Below are positions 1-8,949 of a stretch of DNA of 64,000 nucleotides, piece after piece. Position 1 is the first letter of the stretch. Each line of letters starts with the position of its first letter. The DNA lies in assembly GCA_030528885.1 (NCBI GenBank), contig JAUMXY010000001.1, positions 100,198-164,197 on the forward strand, in the 5' to 3' direction. Below the pieces are notes generated by a model. That model saw nothing but the letters and a program-made list of their open reading frames with translations, was not told the origin of the DNA and searched no databases. Source of the stretch: Bacteroidales bacterium. GTDB taxonomy: Bacteria; Bacteroidota; Bacteroidia; Bacteroidales; Bacteroidaceae. The position numbers and the translations under genes are program-made.

Positions 1-22
1 CTCTCTTTGTCTGTAAAGAGAG
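1..22 (-). terminator. Stem-loop downstream of the alginate-lyase-like gene
   Basis: A perfect inverted repeat of eight bases (CTCTCTTT / AAAGAGAG) with a 6-nt loop lies 17 bases past the stop codon of the minus-strand gene. Position and shape fit a terminator. The expected T-run would lie left of the window edge, so it cannot be confirmed. Confidence 0.5.
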
Positions 23-39
23 ATTGGATGAAGGATTTG

Positions 40-969
40 TTATTTTTGTTCTTTCAGTTTGTTGATGTATTGCTTGGCTTTTGAAATTTTGGATAGAATG
101 TTGTTCTCGATGTTTGATGTACCGTATTTTTGTAGAAAATACTCGATGTGCTCAATGTTGTAAATGGAGTATGATAATGCTTTTGTCCGTCTCAATTCTT
201 CTGGCTGTTTCCCGTCCTCTTGTATCTGCTCGCTGATGTGCTTGATGCAAGTACGTGCATGGCGTTGGGCTTTTTTCTCTTTCCCTATGAATGTGTAGAT
301 GTTGTATAATGTGGTTTCGTATGCTATAGCCTGATTGTTCTTGTATTGGGATGCGGTTATTCCATTTGGGCTGGTTTCCATCCATTTTGCAAACTTCTTC
401 ATCCATTTTTTTAATGCAGCAAGACGTTTTTCACCAATAGGAGAATGTTCGTCTACATTAGCGATTACGTCGATAATAGTGTTGAAGTTGTATGCATCAA
501 TCAGTCCTTGCGGATTGCCTTTCCCATTGTTTCTGCCAGGGATGAACTGGCAATATTCAAAATTGGGTAGCATCAGTGTGTTCTTGTTGATGAACCATGT
601 GTCAATTTGCTTGCATAGGTAGTTGTAGTATTTTGTCTCTTTGGTGTATAAGTAGGCATTGCCTACAGTGCTGATGTTTTTCACTAATGCCAGGAGACGT
701 GGATAATCGTATTTTCTATATTCTGGATTGTAGTGTCCATCTCTTGCTATGTAAGGACCAGATGGATTCAACGAGTCTGGCCACCAGTAAATGGAAAGGC
801 TCTCGTAGTTGTGCGGATTGCCAGAAATGCTGGTCGTTTTGTCTGTAACGGCAACGGGAACGGTTGTGATAATTCTGTTGGCTGCAGCAACGATTTCATG
901 CTCGTCTGCTATACAAACTGTGGAGATAAGAAGCAACAATGCGGAGGATAGAATTTTGGAGATTGTCAT
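40..969 (-). CDS. Alginate-lyase-family secreted protein
   Basis: A 309-residue protein with an N-terminal signal peptide (about residues 1-21). It carries the pattern of the alginate-lyase superfamily (PF05426, PL5-like): NPHNY at 51-55 with YWWPD at 61-65, and late in the chain DG...ELRR...ALSY (252-267), which matches the PL5 DGxxPxELxR segment. Family members cleave or bind uronate polymers in the periplasm. The usual catalytic Asn-Asn-His is Asn-Asn-Gln here (211-213), so activity is uncertain. It is the last gene seen of the minus-strand exopolysaccharide region and lies near a uronate-type nucleotide-sugar dehydrogenase, which suggests a role in trimming or exporting an acidic polysaccharide (inference). 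Confidence 0.75.
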   Translation of the reverse strand: MTISKILSSALLLLISTVCIADEHEIVAAANRIITTVPVAVTDKTTSISGNPHNYESLSIYWWPDSLNPSGPYIARDGHYNPEYRKYDYPRLLALVKNISTVGNAYLYTKETKYYNYLCKQIDTWFINKNTLMLPNFEYCQFIPGRNNGKGNPQGLIDAYNFNTIIDVIANVDEHSPIGEKRLAALKKWMKKFAKWMETSPNGITASQYKNNQAIAYETTLYNIYTFIGKEKKAQRHARTCIKHISEQIQEDGKQPEELRRTKALSYSIYNIEHIEYFLQKYGTSNIENNILSKISKAKQYINKLKEQK

Positions 970-1030
970 TGGAAAGAAGAAGTGAATGGGTATGAGAATT
1001 GCTTTGAGTAGAGGTACAAAAGAGGAATTC

Positions 1031-1100
1031 GTAAACCGTACCCCTCGACTACGGTGAGGCGTACCCCTCGGGTACGGTATGTCGGACCCGAGGGGTACGC
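1031..1100. repeat. Palindromic GTACCCCTCGGG element, locus 1
   Basis: Three copies of the core CGTACCCCTCG lie within 65 bases: two direct (from 1037 and from 1060) and one inverted (1086-1098, CCCGAGGGGTACG). The second and third form a strong hairpin. The same core recurs at 11286-11352, 25527-25540 and 30044-30087, always between genes. Confidence 0.85.
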
Positions 1101-1155
1101 CTTATTTTGTTGATAGGAAGTGCTGCTTGGGGAGTAGGCTGAGGAGAGACTGTTT

Positions 1156-1965
1156 TTACGTTGTTATGGTATTTAGATATTTGTTTTTATTCTGGTTGGT
1201 AACCCAAACGCAGATTTTTTTCCAGCAATATGCGGGAAGAAAAAAGAAAATGAAGAATAGAAAAGCATGCATCTTGCTGTCTCCAAAAACGGTTCGCCAA
1301 GTGAGCATCTCGTATTTGATGAGGGACCATTTGTTGGCGGAGATGCTTTCGGAGTGTAGACGATAATATGCTAAGGGTTCTTGGATGCCGTAAGCGTATT
1401 GGCATTTCTTGAGAATTTGCAATACGTAGGCATAATCTTGTCTTTTGCGTTGTACTGGCATGTACATTTTTCCGCCAGTTTTGTATGTGTCATAGATACA
1501 TGTGAGGAATCCTATTTTGTCATCACATTTGGTCTGAAAGAGGTTTTGACGTTTTGGCGCAATGATGACACCAGTGTTTTCTCCGTGCTCATTGCAGGTG
1601 ATGTAGGAAGCATACGCCATGCAGCAGTCTTTTTCCTGCATGAATGCAAGTTGCTTTTCTAATTTTTGGGGCATCCATCGGTCATCGCTATCACAAAAGG
1701 CGATGTATCTCCCCTGAGCATGCTCGATGCATTTGTTTCTGGTATGTCCTGCGCCTAAATTTGTCTCTGCATAGATAATCTTGATGCGCTGGTCTTTCTG
1801 TTCGTATGTTTTGAGTATGTCTCGAGTGTTGTCAGTAGAACAGTCGTCAGTGATGATGAGTTCCCAATTGCTGTATGTTTGGCTTAGAATGCTATCGATG
1901 CTTTCGGCAACCCAATGGGCTGCATTATATGTTGGCATGATGACGGAGACAAGTGTATTTTCCAT
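1156..1965 (-). CDS. Glycosyltransferase family 2
   Basis: A 269-residue GT-A fold glycosyltransferase. The N-terminus has SVIMPTYNAAHWV (about 7-19), followed by TDDCSTDNT and the metal-binding CDSDD with downstream RWMPQKLEKQ. These are hallmarks of GT2 enzymes, which transfer a sugar from a nucleotide donor, here presumably to a lipid-linked exopolysaccharide repeat unit at the inner face of the membrane. The C-terminus has one hydrophobic segment (about 230-255) that may anchor it. It follows the nucleotide-sugar dehydrogenase by 27 bases on the same strand, so they are probably co-transcribed. Donor and acceptor sugars cannot be read from the sequence. Confidence 0.9.
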   Translation of the reverse strand: MENTLVSVIMPTYNAAHWVAESIDSILSQTYSNWELIITDDCSTDNTRDILKTYEQKDQRIKIIYAETNLGAGHTRNKCIEHAQGRYIAFCDSDDRWMPQKLEKQLAFMQEKDCCMAYASYITCNEHGENTGVIIAPKRQNLFQTKCDDKIGFLTCIYDTYKTGGKMYMPVQRKRQDYAYVLQILKKCQYAYGIQEPLAYYRLHSESISANKWSLIKYEMLTWRTVFGDSKMHAFLFFIFFFLPAYCWKKICVWVTNQNKNKYLNTITT

Positions 1966-1992
1966 TTTTCGTAGGGGTGAAGAAATGAGTAT

Positions 1993-3261
1993 TTATAATC
2001 TTCCGTCTATGATGTTTCTGTCAAGTATGCCTTTAACGTCATATATTACGCTCTTGTCCTTCGTGAGCTTTTTGATGTCCAGCTTAAGGAATTCTTTGTG
2101 CGCAACACCAAGGATAACTGCATCGTATTGGCCTGTTGGCAGTTCGTTCGTGATGTTTATGTTATATTCATGCTTCACTTCTTCTGTATTTGCCCAAGGG
2201 TCATAAATCGTAATGTTTTCTGTGTATTCTGTTAAAGTATGGTAGATGTCCACGATTTTAGTGTTGCGTATGTCTGGGCAGTTTTCTTTGAATGTAATGC
2301 CAAGCACTAGAATTTTAGCATCTTTGACCATTACTCCTTTCTTGTTCATGCACTTGATGGTCTGTTCTGCCACGTAAGCACCCATCCCATCATTGAGCCG
2401 ACGCGCTGCAAACATGACACGTGGCAGCACACCATATACCTGTGCTTTTTGTATGAGGTAGTATGGGTCTACAGAGATACAATGACCGCCGACAAGTCCT
2501 GGCTTAAGTTTGATGAAATTCCATTTGCTAGCAGCCGCTTCAATGACATCGTTTGTGTCGATGCCCATGGCATTGAAAATCTTTGCCAATTCATTCATGA
2601 AGGCAATGTTGACATCGCGTTGGCTGTTTTCTATGATTTTAGAGGCTTCTGCCACTTTGATGGAAGGAGCTTTGTGAGTTCCGTTTGATAATACTGAATT
2701 ATAGACAGCGTCAACAATCTCCGCTATTTCGGGAGTGGAGCCAGATGTCACTTTCTTGATTTTTTCAACCGTATGTTCTTTGTCGCCAGGGTTGATGCGT
2801 TCAGGAGAATAACCAGCAAAGAAGTCCTGATTGTATGTTAGCCCAGAGATTTTTTCAACAACAGGGATACATTCTTCTTCTGTAACTCCAGGATAGACTG
2901 TCGATTCATAGACAACAATGTCGCCTTTAGAAATTACTTTCCCGACAGTTTCGCTAGCACTCCAGAGAGGATATAGATTGGGGTGGTTATTCTTATCAAC
3001 AGGAGTTGGAACTGCTACGATATAGAAATTGCACTCCTTTATCTTATCAATGTCATTGGTGCACAAGAAACCATGCTTGTCAATAGCTTCTTGCAACAAG
3101 TCGTCATTAACCTCAAGAGTGTTGTCGTGTCCGCTCATGAGTTTGTTAATGCGCTCTTCGTTCTTGTCGAATCCGATTGTAGGGTATTTCGTTGAAAAAA
3201 GCCGTGCTAAAGGCAGTCCTACATACCCGAGGCCAATAACGCATATCTTTATATTTTCCAT
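1993..3261 (-). CDS. UDP-sugar 6-dehydrogenase, TviB/WbpO type
   Basis: A 422-residue nucleotide-sugar dehydrogenase that oxidises C6 of a UDP-hexose or UDP-HexNAc to the uronic acid with two NAD+. The Rossmann motif GLGYVG is at 10-15, YSPERINPGD at 151-160, and the catalytic Cys261 in GGHCISVDPYYL. The motif wording is closer to the TviB/WbpO UDP-HexNAc dehydrogenases than to UDP-glucose dehydrogenase, but substrate is inference. The reading frame is open 147 bases further upstream, but that extension (to 3408) overlaps the WecA-like gene and shows no homology, so I chose the ATG at 3261, where MENIKICVIGLG begins. It lies between the WecA-like and GT2 genes in the capsule region. Confidence 0.92.
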   Translation of the reverse strand: MENIKICVIGLGYVGLPLARLFSTKYPTIGFDKNEERINKLMSGHDNTLEVNDDLLQEAIDKHGFLCTNDIDKIKECNFYIVAVPTPVDKNNHPNLYPLWSASETVGKVISKGDIVVYESTVYPGVTEEECIPVVEKISGLTYNQDFFAGYSPERINPGDKEHTVEKIKKVTSGSTPEIAEIVDAVYNSVLSNGTHKAPSIKVAEASKIIENSQRDVNIAFMNELAKIFNAMGIDTNDVIEAAASKWNFIKLKPGLVGGHCISVDPYYLIQKAQVYGVLPRVMFAARRLNDGMGAYVAEQTIKCMNKKGVMVKDAKILVLGITFKENCPDIRNTKIVDIYHTLTEYTENITIYDPWANTEEVKHEYNINITNELPTGQYDAVILGVAHKEFLKLDIKKLTKDKSVIYDVKGILDRNIIDGRL

Positions 3262-3284
3262 ATCTGTGTTTTTGAATGTTGTGT

Positions 3285-4373
3285 TCAGATGGTTGATGTC
3301 TTGAAATACCTGACAGCCCAAATGAATATAAAGTAGATAGCTATATCTATGCCCATGATGAAGGTTGTTTGTACTCCTCCAATGTACAGGCCATAGTTGA
3401 TGCCGCATATTACAATGAATAGCGTGATAATTGTGGCTAAAGTTTGATGCATGTCCAAGCCCATTTGCATGATACGGTGGTGTATATGGGTTTTATCTGC
3501 CTCGAACATGTCTTTTTTATTTAATTTCCTTTGGAGAGCAACTCTGATTACGTCTATGCATGGAATAAACACCAAAGAAAAAGAAATGAGCATAGACTCT
3601 TCTCTGTATGGGAATCCGCCTGTATGGTTGGACATTTGGTATTTGATGGCAAGATAGGCAATGATATATCCTAAGAAGAGGCTGCCTGAGTCACCCATGA
3701 AAATCTTGGTCTTTCCAATCTTTCCCCAGTAATTATAAAAGAAGAATGCTAAAAGTGCACCTGATAAGCTAGTGCTGATAAGGCAGAACAATTGAGATTT
3801 CAATTCGTAGTATAGAAAGGCAAAAGTTCCCAAGATGAGAAAAGCTAGACTTGAAGCCAAGCCGTCTATACCATCTATAAGATTAATGGCATTGACGATT
3901 AGTAGGATAACAAATACGGTAAGCGGGTAACTTAGCCAAAGAGGTATCTCATAGATACCCAAGAGTCCATGTAGATTATTTATCATCAGGTTGCATAAAG
4001 GGAAGAATAAAGCTGCAATTGTTTGGATGATAAACTTGTGGGTGGCCTTTAAGCCTTTCAAGTCATCTAGAAATCCAATAAGATAAATGAGGAGTGCTCC
4101 AACAAGCATCACGATTGTAGACAAACTAAGTTCAAAGTCTTTATTCCAATCCTTATATATAATCAGCAGGGTTGTAGCAACTCCTACTCCAAGGGAAGGC
4201 ATGAACAATATGCCGCCAAGTCGAGGTATAGCATTTTTGTGTACTTTACGAGTGTTAGGTTGGTCGTAAAGTCCATGTGTATGGCATATCTTGGTAAGTA
4301 GGGGTGTACAGACGACAGAGAATAGGAAGCTTATGGTAAATGCCAGAATGATATATGTATAGTTAATTATCAT
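3285..4373 (-). CDS. wecA: WecA-like polyprenyl-phosphate sugar-1-phosphate transferase
   Basis: A 362-residue polytopic membrane protein of the MraY/WecA family. It transfers a sugar-1-phosphate from a UDP-sugar (often GlcNAc) to undecaprenyl phosphate, starting glycan assembly at the cytoplasmic membrane. Visible family motifs are FLDDLKGL (101-108), NLIDGIDGL (164-172), MGDSGSLFLG and HIHHR near residue 300. About ten hydrophobic segments are present. It lies 23 bases upstream of the nucleotide-sugar dehydrogenase. The window also has a WcaJ-type initiating transferase at 9640-11037, so two glycan-initiating enzymes of different families occur in one region. The symbol is by family resemblance. 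Confidence 0.88.
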   Translation of the reverse strand: MIINYTYIILAFTISFLFSVVCTPLLTKICHTHGLYDQPNTRKVHKNAIPRLGGILFMPSLGVGVATTLLIIYKDWNKDFELSLSTIVMLVGALLIYLIGFLDDLKGLKATHKFIIQTIAALFFPLCNLMINNLHGLLGIYEIPLWLSYPLTVFVILLIVNAINLIDGIDGLASSLAFLILGTFAFLYYELKSQLFCLISTSLSGALLAFFFYNYWGKIGKTKIFMGDSGSLFLGYIIAYLAIKYQMSNHTGGFPYREESMLISFSLVFIPCIDVIRVALQRKLNKKDMFEADKTHIHHRIMQMGLDMHQTLATIITLFIVICGINYGLYIGGVQTTFIMGIDIAIYFIFIWAVRYFKTSTI

Positions 4374-4473
4374 ATGTTAAAAGGCTTTTACATATAAAAC
4401 GTGATGGAGTGTTATTTATTGTGATTTCCTTGCGTTATTTGATGAGTTAAAGTGATGAAAGAATAAAGATTGG

Positions 4474-4905
4474 TTAATATTTCTTGAATGATAATCTATA
4501 CAGCTCATTTTTTAGTACAAGTTGGCTGTTATCAGACCTTTCGATGAGGAAGTCTTCCTGCAAGCTTGTGATGCCCAAAGGCTGAAGAAGGCTATCATTT
4601 TCAAGTGCTATTAGTTTGTCTTTTGTGATGACATTGTGAGGGCTGAATAATCTTAACTTGTTATCTTCTTTCTTGAGATTGAAGAGAATCTTTAAGTTAC
4701 TGTTGTCAATGTCTCTTATCTGGAGTATGTGACTTGTTATTCCCCAATAGATGTAACTGTTTGACATGTCGCATCGTTGAGATGTTGCGAGGGTGTCAAT
4801 GGAACGGAGTTGCCAATTCCCGTCAAGACTTCCATTCCCTGTCGTCTCGATTTCACATGCTGCAGCAAGGAGGCTTATTGATAATATATATACAATGTTT
4901 CTCAT
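4474..4905 (-). CDS. Lipocalin-like lipoprotein
   Basis: A 143-residue predicted lipoprotein. The signal peptide ends in a lipobox (LLAAAC, Cys17), followed by LDGNWQLRSID, the opening strand typical of small Bacteroidales lipocalin-like proteins. The rest is predicted as beta-rich, with ILQIRD and LKILFNLK segments. It begins 7 bases after the stop of the Wzi gene on the same strand, so it may be co-expressed with envelope polysaccharide genes. Function is unknown; a small hydrophobic ligand or an envelope structural role is possible. Confidence 0.7.
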   Translation of the reverse strand: MRNIVYILSISLLAAACEIETTGNGSLDGNWQLRSIDTLATSQRCDMSNSYIYWGITSHILQIRDIDNSNLKILFNLKKEDNKLRLFSPHNVITKDKLIALENDSLLQPLGITSLQEDFLIERSDNSQLVLKNELYRLSFKKY

Positions 4906-4912
4906 TTACAAA

Positions 4913-6436
4913 TTATTTGTCAATTCTTATTGTAATAAATCCTCCGGTGTTGTTTCCTCTCAGCTCTCCGCGATCGAAGCCGAAAGCGGCATTGAAGCTT
5001 AAGCCTTTGTATATATGTGTACAGTTATAGTTTACTTCTATGCCAAGGCTGGTGTTTCGCTTTGGGGAACAATAGGGGCTGTCGTAGGTACCCAAGCTTT
5101 CTTGCCATGAGGCCCTTAAACGGTAATGTAGCTTTTCTGTGGGGTGACCTGATAGTCCGATGTGCCAGGCGACGAATCGGTTGGAAAGAAAAGAAAGTTC
5201 ACCGTTTGTGTTGTATATAGGCGAGAGATATAGCGGGTTGCCTAAGGCCTGTCCCCAATGATGCCAGCCTGGCGCTAGTGCGTTGTTGTAGTAATTGTCA
5301 ACTCCACCGATATGGTCTGGTATCTGTGGAGTTCGATCCGTGTATACTGGTCCACTCTGGAATTTTGTATAGACATACTCAATCACGGCATCGTTAATCC
5401 ATTTGAATTCTTTTAGATGAATGTCTGCTCCGAGCATGATGTCTTTGAGCGGATATAGCAGAAATTTGTTTTCTTTTTTCTTCATAGCCCCGTCTTCGTA
5501 CGCGTATCCATTATAGTCTAGTTGGAACATGGCGGAATGATCTTCAAAGAAATGATCTGCATATAGGCCATAGGTTGCTTTGGGGGTGTCGTAATTAAGA
5601 CGTATAACCCAACTTCCTAACATGTTTCCTTCGTTGTTCTGTGTTGCCCCATCCATGGCGTCCGAACCTCCACCTATGAAAGCATGCCAGAAAGATTTGA
5701 GGTTGTGAGCATTCGCAGTCTTTATGTATCCTTCGGATGTATAGGTGTAATGGTCACTCCCGAATTGTGATGCCATTTCAAGGCCTGCTTCGACATTGAA
5801 GGGCTTGTTTTTTTTACCGAATCTCAAATAGCCAGCTTTGGTGTGTATCAACCCGTTTTGGTCGTAATTGCTATGCCCGAAAGCGAAGTCTCTTTGGAAA
5901 TGCCCATCTGTATAAGTACCAAAAGCTATATGACCTTTGAAGGCTAAAACTCCTTTAGTGTAGGGTATCTCCCAATAGTCGGGTAGGGAAAGGCGCACTT
6001 CTGGATTGGGGCGCGCATTGATGCCAAGTGTTTGTGAACCGCTGCTGAGTTCGTTGTTTTTTAGTTGCATCGGCTGTTGCTTTTGTCCCAATGTTAGCAC
6101 TCCCTTTTTCCATCTGACATCAGCATACAGCTGTTGTACAAAGAAAGGACTGGTGTGATTGATGGGAATCACCAGATCTATACCATATCCTAAATCCCAG
6201 TTGCGCAGTGAGTCTCTGTGGGCAGAACGTGATGCGCTTCCCCGTAAATAGCCAGAGTTTCTTTCTACAGATGGAAGGCCGTATCTGTTGGAAGTTAACC
6301 ACATAGGGGCGTGGCTACCAGTAGATAAGGCTCCAGATATCTCCATAGAATAAGAAACACCTTTGCCCAAGTCTTGGAACTGGGCAAAGGTGTTAATGGT
6401 GGTTGTAAAAAACAATACGAGGAGAATTGTTTTCAT
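4913..6436 (-). CDS. Capsule assembly Wzi-family outer-membrane protein
   Basis: A 507-residue protein with a signal peptide (MKTILLVLFFTTTINTFAQ). The pattern is that of Bacteroidetes Wzi-family beta-barrels: alternating amphipathic strands with many Tyr, Trp, Gly and Asn, LSTGSHAPMWLTSNRYGL near the mature N-terminus, and a final strand ending FITIRIDK. Wzi proteins act in the outer membrane in capsule attachment. The frame is open 51 bases upstream, into the end of rny, but the ATG at 6436 starts a clear signal peptide and is chosen. It lies 19 bases downstream of rny and upstream of the lipocalin-like lipoprotein. Confidence 0.85.
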   Translation of the reverse strand: MKTILLVLFFTTTINTFAQFQDLGKGVSYSMEISGALSTGSHAPMWLTSNRYGLPSVERNSGYLRGSASRSAHRDSLRNWDLGYGIDLVIPINHTSPFFVQQLYADVRWKKGVLTLGQKQQPMQLKNNELSSGSQTLGINARPNPEVRLSLPDYWEIPYTKGVLAFKGHIAFGTYTDGHFQRDFAFGHSNYDQNGLIHTKAGYLRFGKKNKPFNVEAGLEMASQFGSDHYTYTSEGYIKTANAHNLKSFWHAFIGGGSDAMDGATQNNEGNMLGSWVIRLNYDTPKATYGLYADHFFEDHSAMFQLDYNGYAYEDGAMKKKENKFLLYPLKDIMLGADIHLKEFKWINDAVIEYVYTKFQSGPVYTDRTPQIPDHIGGVDNYYNNALAPGWHHWGQALGNPLYLSPIYNTNGELSFLSNRFVAWHIGLSGHPTEKLHYRLRASWQESLGTYDSPYCSPKRNTSLGIEVNYNCTHIYKGLSFNAAFGFDRGELRGNNTGGFITIRIDK

Positions 6437-6455
6437 GCTTTCTTGCAAAGTTTGA

Positions 6456-7976
6456 TTATTTTGCAAATGCCACAGCACGTGTCTCACGAATGACTGTAAT
6501 CTTCACCTGGCCTGGATAAGTCATCTCGTCTTGAATCTTCTTGGCAATGTCAGTGCTGAGCACGTCGATTTCTTTGTCGGAAATCTTGTCTGCTCCAACA
6601 ATGACACGGAGTTCGCGACCTGCTTGAATAGCATAGGTTTTTGTTACTCCGGGATAGCTTGCGGCGAGGTTCTCCAAGTCATTCAAGCGTTTAATGTATG
6701 CTTCTACAATTTCTCGGCGTGCTCCAGGGCGTGCACCGCTGATGGCGTCACAGACTTGAACGATTGGTGCCAAAAGCGTTGTCATTTCCATCTCATCGTG
6801 ATGTGCGCCAATAGCATTGCAGATGTCTGGCTTCTCCTTGTACTTTTCTGCTATTTGAGCGCCATAGAGTGCATGTGGAATTTCAAGTTGTTCATCAGGT
6901 ACTTTTCCGATGTCGTGCAAAAGTCCTGCGCGTCGTGCTTTCTTTGGATTCAAGCCTAGTTCTGCAGCCATAACAGCACAGAGGTTTGCTGTTTCTCGAG
7001 CGTGTTGCAGAAGGTTCTGGCCGTAAGAAGAACGGTACTTCATCTTACCGACGATGCGGATGAGTTCAGGATGCAGACCATGGATACCGAGGTCTATTGT
7101 TGTACGTTTTCCTGTCTCAATAATCTCTTCCTCTACTTGTTTCTTTACTTTTGCAACGACTTCTTCAATGCGCGCAGGGTGTATGCGCCCATCGGCAACA
7201 AGTTGATGGAGGGCAAGACGGCATATTTCACGGCGTACAGGGTCAAATGCGCTGATGACAATTGCTTCGGGTGTGTCATCAACAACAATTTCTGTTCCAG
7301 TCGCCGCTTCGAGCGCTCTGATGTTGCGTCCTTCGCGACCAATGACACGTCCTTTCACCTCATCAGAATCAATATGGAATACACTGACGGAGTTTTCCAC
7401 GGCAGTCTCGGTTGCAACTCTTTGTATGGATTGGATGACAATCTTCTTAGCCTCTTTGTTGGCTGTCATCTTCGCATCATCAATAATTTCGTTTATGTAT
7501 TGCTGTGCTTGAGTTTTAGCTTCATCTTTGAGGGACTCTATGAGAGATTCTCTAGCCTCTTCAGTTGTCAGTCCGGAAATGGCTTCCAATTTGCTGCGCT
7601 GCTCAGTAATCAAGGAACTGAGTTTGTCTTGCTGCTTGGTAAGGCTGTCCTTCTGGCTCTCTAAATCCTTTTGTTTCTTTTGGATTTCTTCGTTTTGCTG
7701 ATTCAGTGAAAGTTCGCGCTGCTTGAGCTTGTTTTCGTATGACTGAAGCTTCTGGTTACGTTGATTTGCTTCTTTGTCAAGCTCGGATTTTCGATTAAGA
7801 AACTTCTCTTTGAGCTCAAGTTGCTTTTTCTCCTTGATGGATTCAGCTTCGATTTCTGCTTCTTTGATAATTTGGTCGTGCTTTTGTTTGATGATATAGC
7901 GGAAAAGGATAAATCCTCCAACACCTCCTAATATCAAGCAGCCAACCGCGATACTAATTGCTAATATGATATCCAT
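6456..7976 (-). CDS. rny: Ribonuclease Y
   Basis: A 506-residue membrane-anchored endoribonuclease that initiates mRNA decay. It has an N-terminal transmembrane helix (about 3-28), a long Lys/Glu/Gln-rich coiled coil (about 30-180), a KH domain ([15 protein letters not shown], about 210-225) and an HD domain with [11 protein letters not shown] in the second half. Length equals the family norm (about 510). It follows zapA with a 148-base gap and precedes wzi, all on the minus strand. A weak promoter-like TAACTTTT lies 17 bases upstream, so rny may be both read through from zapA and started on its own. Confidence 0.96.
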   Translation of the reverse strand: MDIILAISIAVGCLILGGVGGFILFRYIIKQKHDQIIKEAEIEAESIKEKKQLELKEKFLNRKSELDKEANQRNQKLQSYENKLKQRELSLNQQNEEIQKKQKDLESQKDSLTKQQDKLSSLITEQRSKLEAISGLTTEEARESLIESLKDEAKTQAQQYINEIIDDAKMTANKEAKKIVIQSIQRVATETAVENSVSVFHIDSDEVKGRVIGREGRNIRALEAATGTEIVVDDTPEAIVISAFDPVRREICRLALHQLVADGRIHPARIEEVVAKVKKQVEEEIIETGKRTTIDLGIHGLHPELIRIVGKMKYRSSYGQNLLQHARETANLCAVMAAELGLNPKKARRAGLLHDIGKVPDEQLEIPHALYGAQIAEKYKEKPDICNAIGAHHDEMEMTTLLAPIVQVCDAISGARPGARREIVEAYIKRLNDLENLAASYPGVTKTYAIQAGRELRVIVGADKISDKEIDVLSTDIAKKIQDEMTYPGQVKITVIRETRAVAFAK

Positions 7977-8124
7977 TTTGTTTGTTGTTGTTAAAAGTTA
8001 TACAATATTAAAAGCACAATCCTAGTCGTCCACATTGTTGTTGTTTGTAATGTGAATAACTGAAATTGTGCCGAAAAGTTTCACAATGTAAGAAGCTGCT
8101 TGTTTGTTTCAAGCCGCAACGTGT

Positions 8125-8418
8125 TTACTTTATCCCGATTTGGTCTATTTCTTTTTCAAGGTCATGAATCATTTCAACATAGGGCTGAGTGTCGATTCTG
8201 TCTGCGGCTTTTACCGCTTCTACAGCCGTGTTGAGCATTGCCATTACGTAATAGTACTTGTCGTTTGGCAGATGAGGGTAAGCGTCACGTAGCCTTTGGA
8301 TGCGTCTTTGGATATTGGAGGCAGCATCACGGTACACCTTTTCCTCCTCTGCCGTTGCAACCTGCAGGGGGAGCTGTATGTCTTCTATGGTTACGTTGAT
8401 GTTTAGCTTGTTTGCCAT
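8125..8418 (-). CDS. zapA: Cell division protein ZapA
   Basis: A 97-residue ZapA homologue, a cytoplasmic FtsZ-ring stabiliser. It has the typical N-terminal beta strands (INVTIEDIQLPLQV), the EEEKVYRDAASNIQRRIQ helix and a long C-terminal coiled coil. It begins 56 bases after the ZapB-like gene and leads into rny, the usual Bacteroidales arrangement. Confidence 0.92.
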   Translation of the reverse strand: MANKLNINVTIEDIQLPLQVATAEEEKVYRDAASNIQRRIQRLRDAYPHLPNDKYYYVMAMLNTAVEAVKAADRIDTQPYVEMIHDLEKEIDQIGIK

Positions 8419-8474
8419 GTTGAAGTGCTATTTTATCAGTCTGGCGGTTCTTGCTTGTTCAGCAAAGAGACGCT

Positions 8475-8798
8475 TCAGTCTATATCGCTACTATCGCCTT
8501 CTGCTCCTGCCGATAGAATGCCGATACATTTGTTGATTTCACGAACCAGTCGGGAGATTTTCATCTTTGATTCCTTGATGTCGGTATCGCAGATTTCAAT
8601 CATCTTGGCCAATCTCAGATTGTTGTAGTCGTTCTTGCTCTGTGCCAATTCGGCTTTGAGTCTTTTGATTTCTTCATCTTTGTTTTCCAGTTCTGAATAC
8701 AAGTCTGTATTTTCCTGTTTGAGCACAGCGAATTGAGCGATGAGGTGACGTACCTTCGCTTCAAATTTCTTCATTGACAGTCTTTCCTCTGTGGTCAT
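8475..8798 (-). CDS. ZapB-like coiled-coil protein
   Basis: A 107-residue protein that is almost entirely a coiled coil (about 10-75, for example LKQENTDLYSELENKDEEIK) with a short acidic tail. It is the first gene of the ZapB-like/zapA/rny run and has a clear promoter 45 bases upstream. Its position directly before zapA suggests a ZapB-like partner in the division ring. The name is by position and fold, not by a specific motif. Confidence 0.7.
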   Translation of the reverse strand: MTTEERLSMKKFEAKVRHLIAQFAVLKQENTDLYSELENKDEEIKRLKAELAQSKNDYNNLRLAKMIEICDTDIKESKMKISRLVREINKCIGILSAGAEGDSSDID

Positions 8799-8842
8799 TG
8801 TCGTTGTGTGCTTAAAACATCGATGATTACAACAATTTTATG

Positions 8843-8850
8843 CAAATTTA
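8843..8850 (-). promoter_or_regulatory. Promoter -7 box for the ZapB-like/zapA/rny run
   Basis: On the minus strand the sequence is TAAATTTG, a full match to the Bacteroidota -7 consensus TAnnTTTG, 44 bases before the start codon at 8798. Confidence 0.7.
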
Positions 8851-8949
8851 ATCATTTAGGCTGACTTTTCCAATCTATATTGGGAAAAAGTGGGGCTTGT
8901 TGGCGAAAAAGGTGTTCGCAAAAGCCGTTTTCTGCCTATGATTGTTTAT

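Noticed and set aside
7977..8124. Possible 6S-like RNA between zapA and rny
   Set aside because: Small hairpins (CACATT/AATGTG) exist, but no long paired rod with a central bubble is visible and there is no promoter or terminator; zapA-6S linkage is known in other phyla only.
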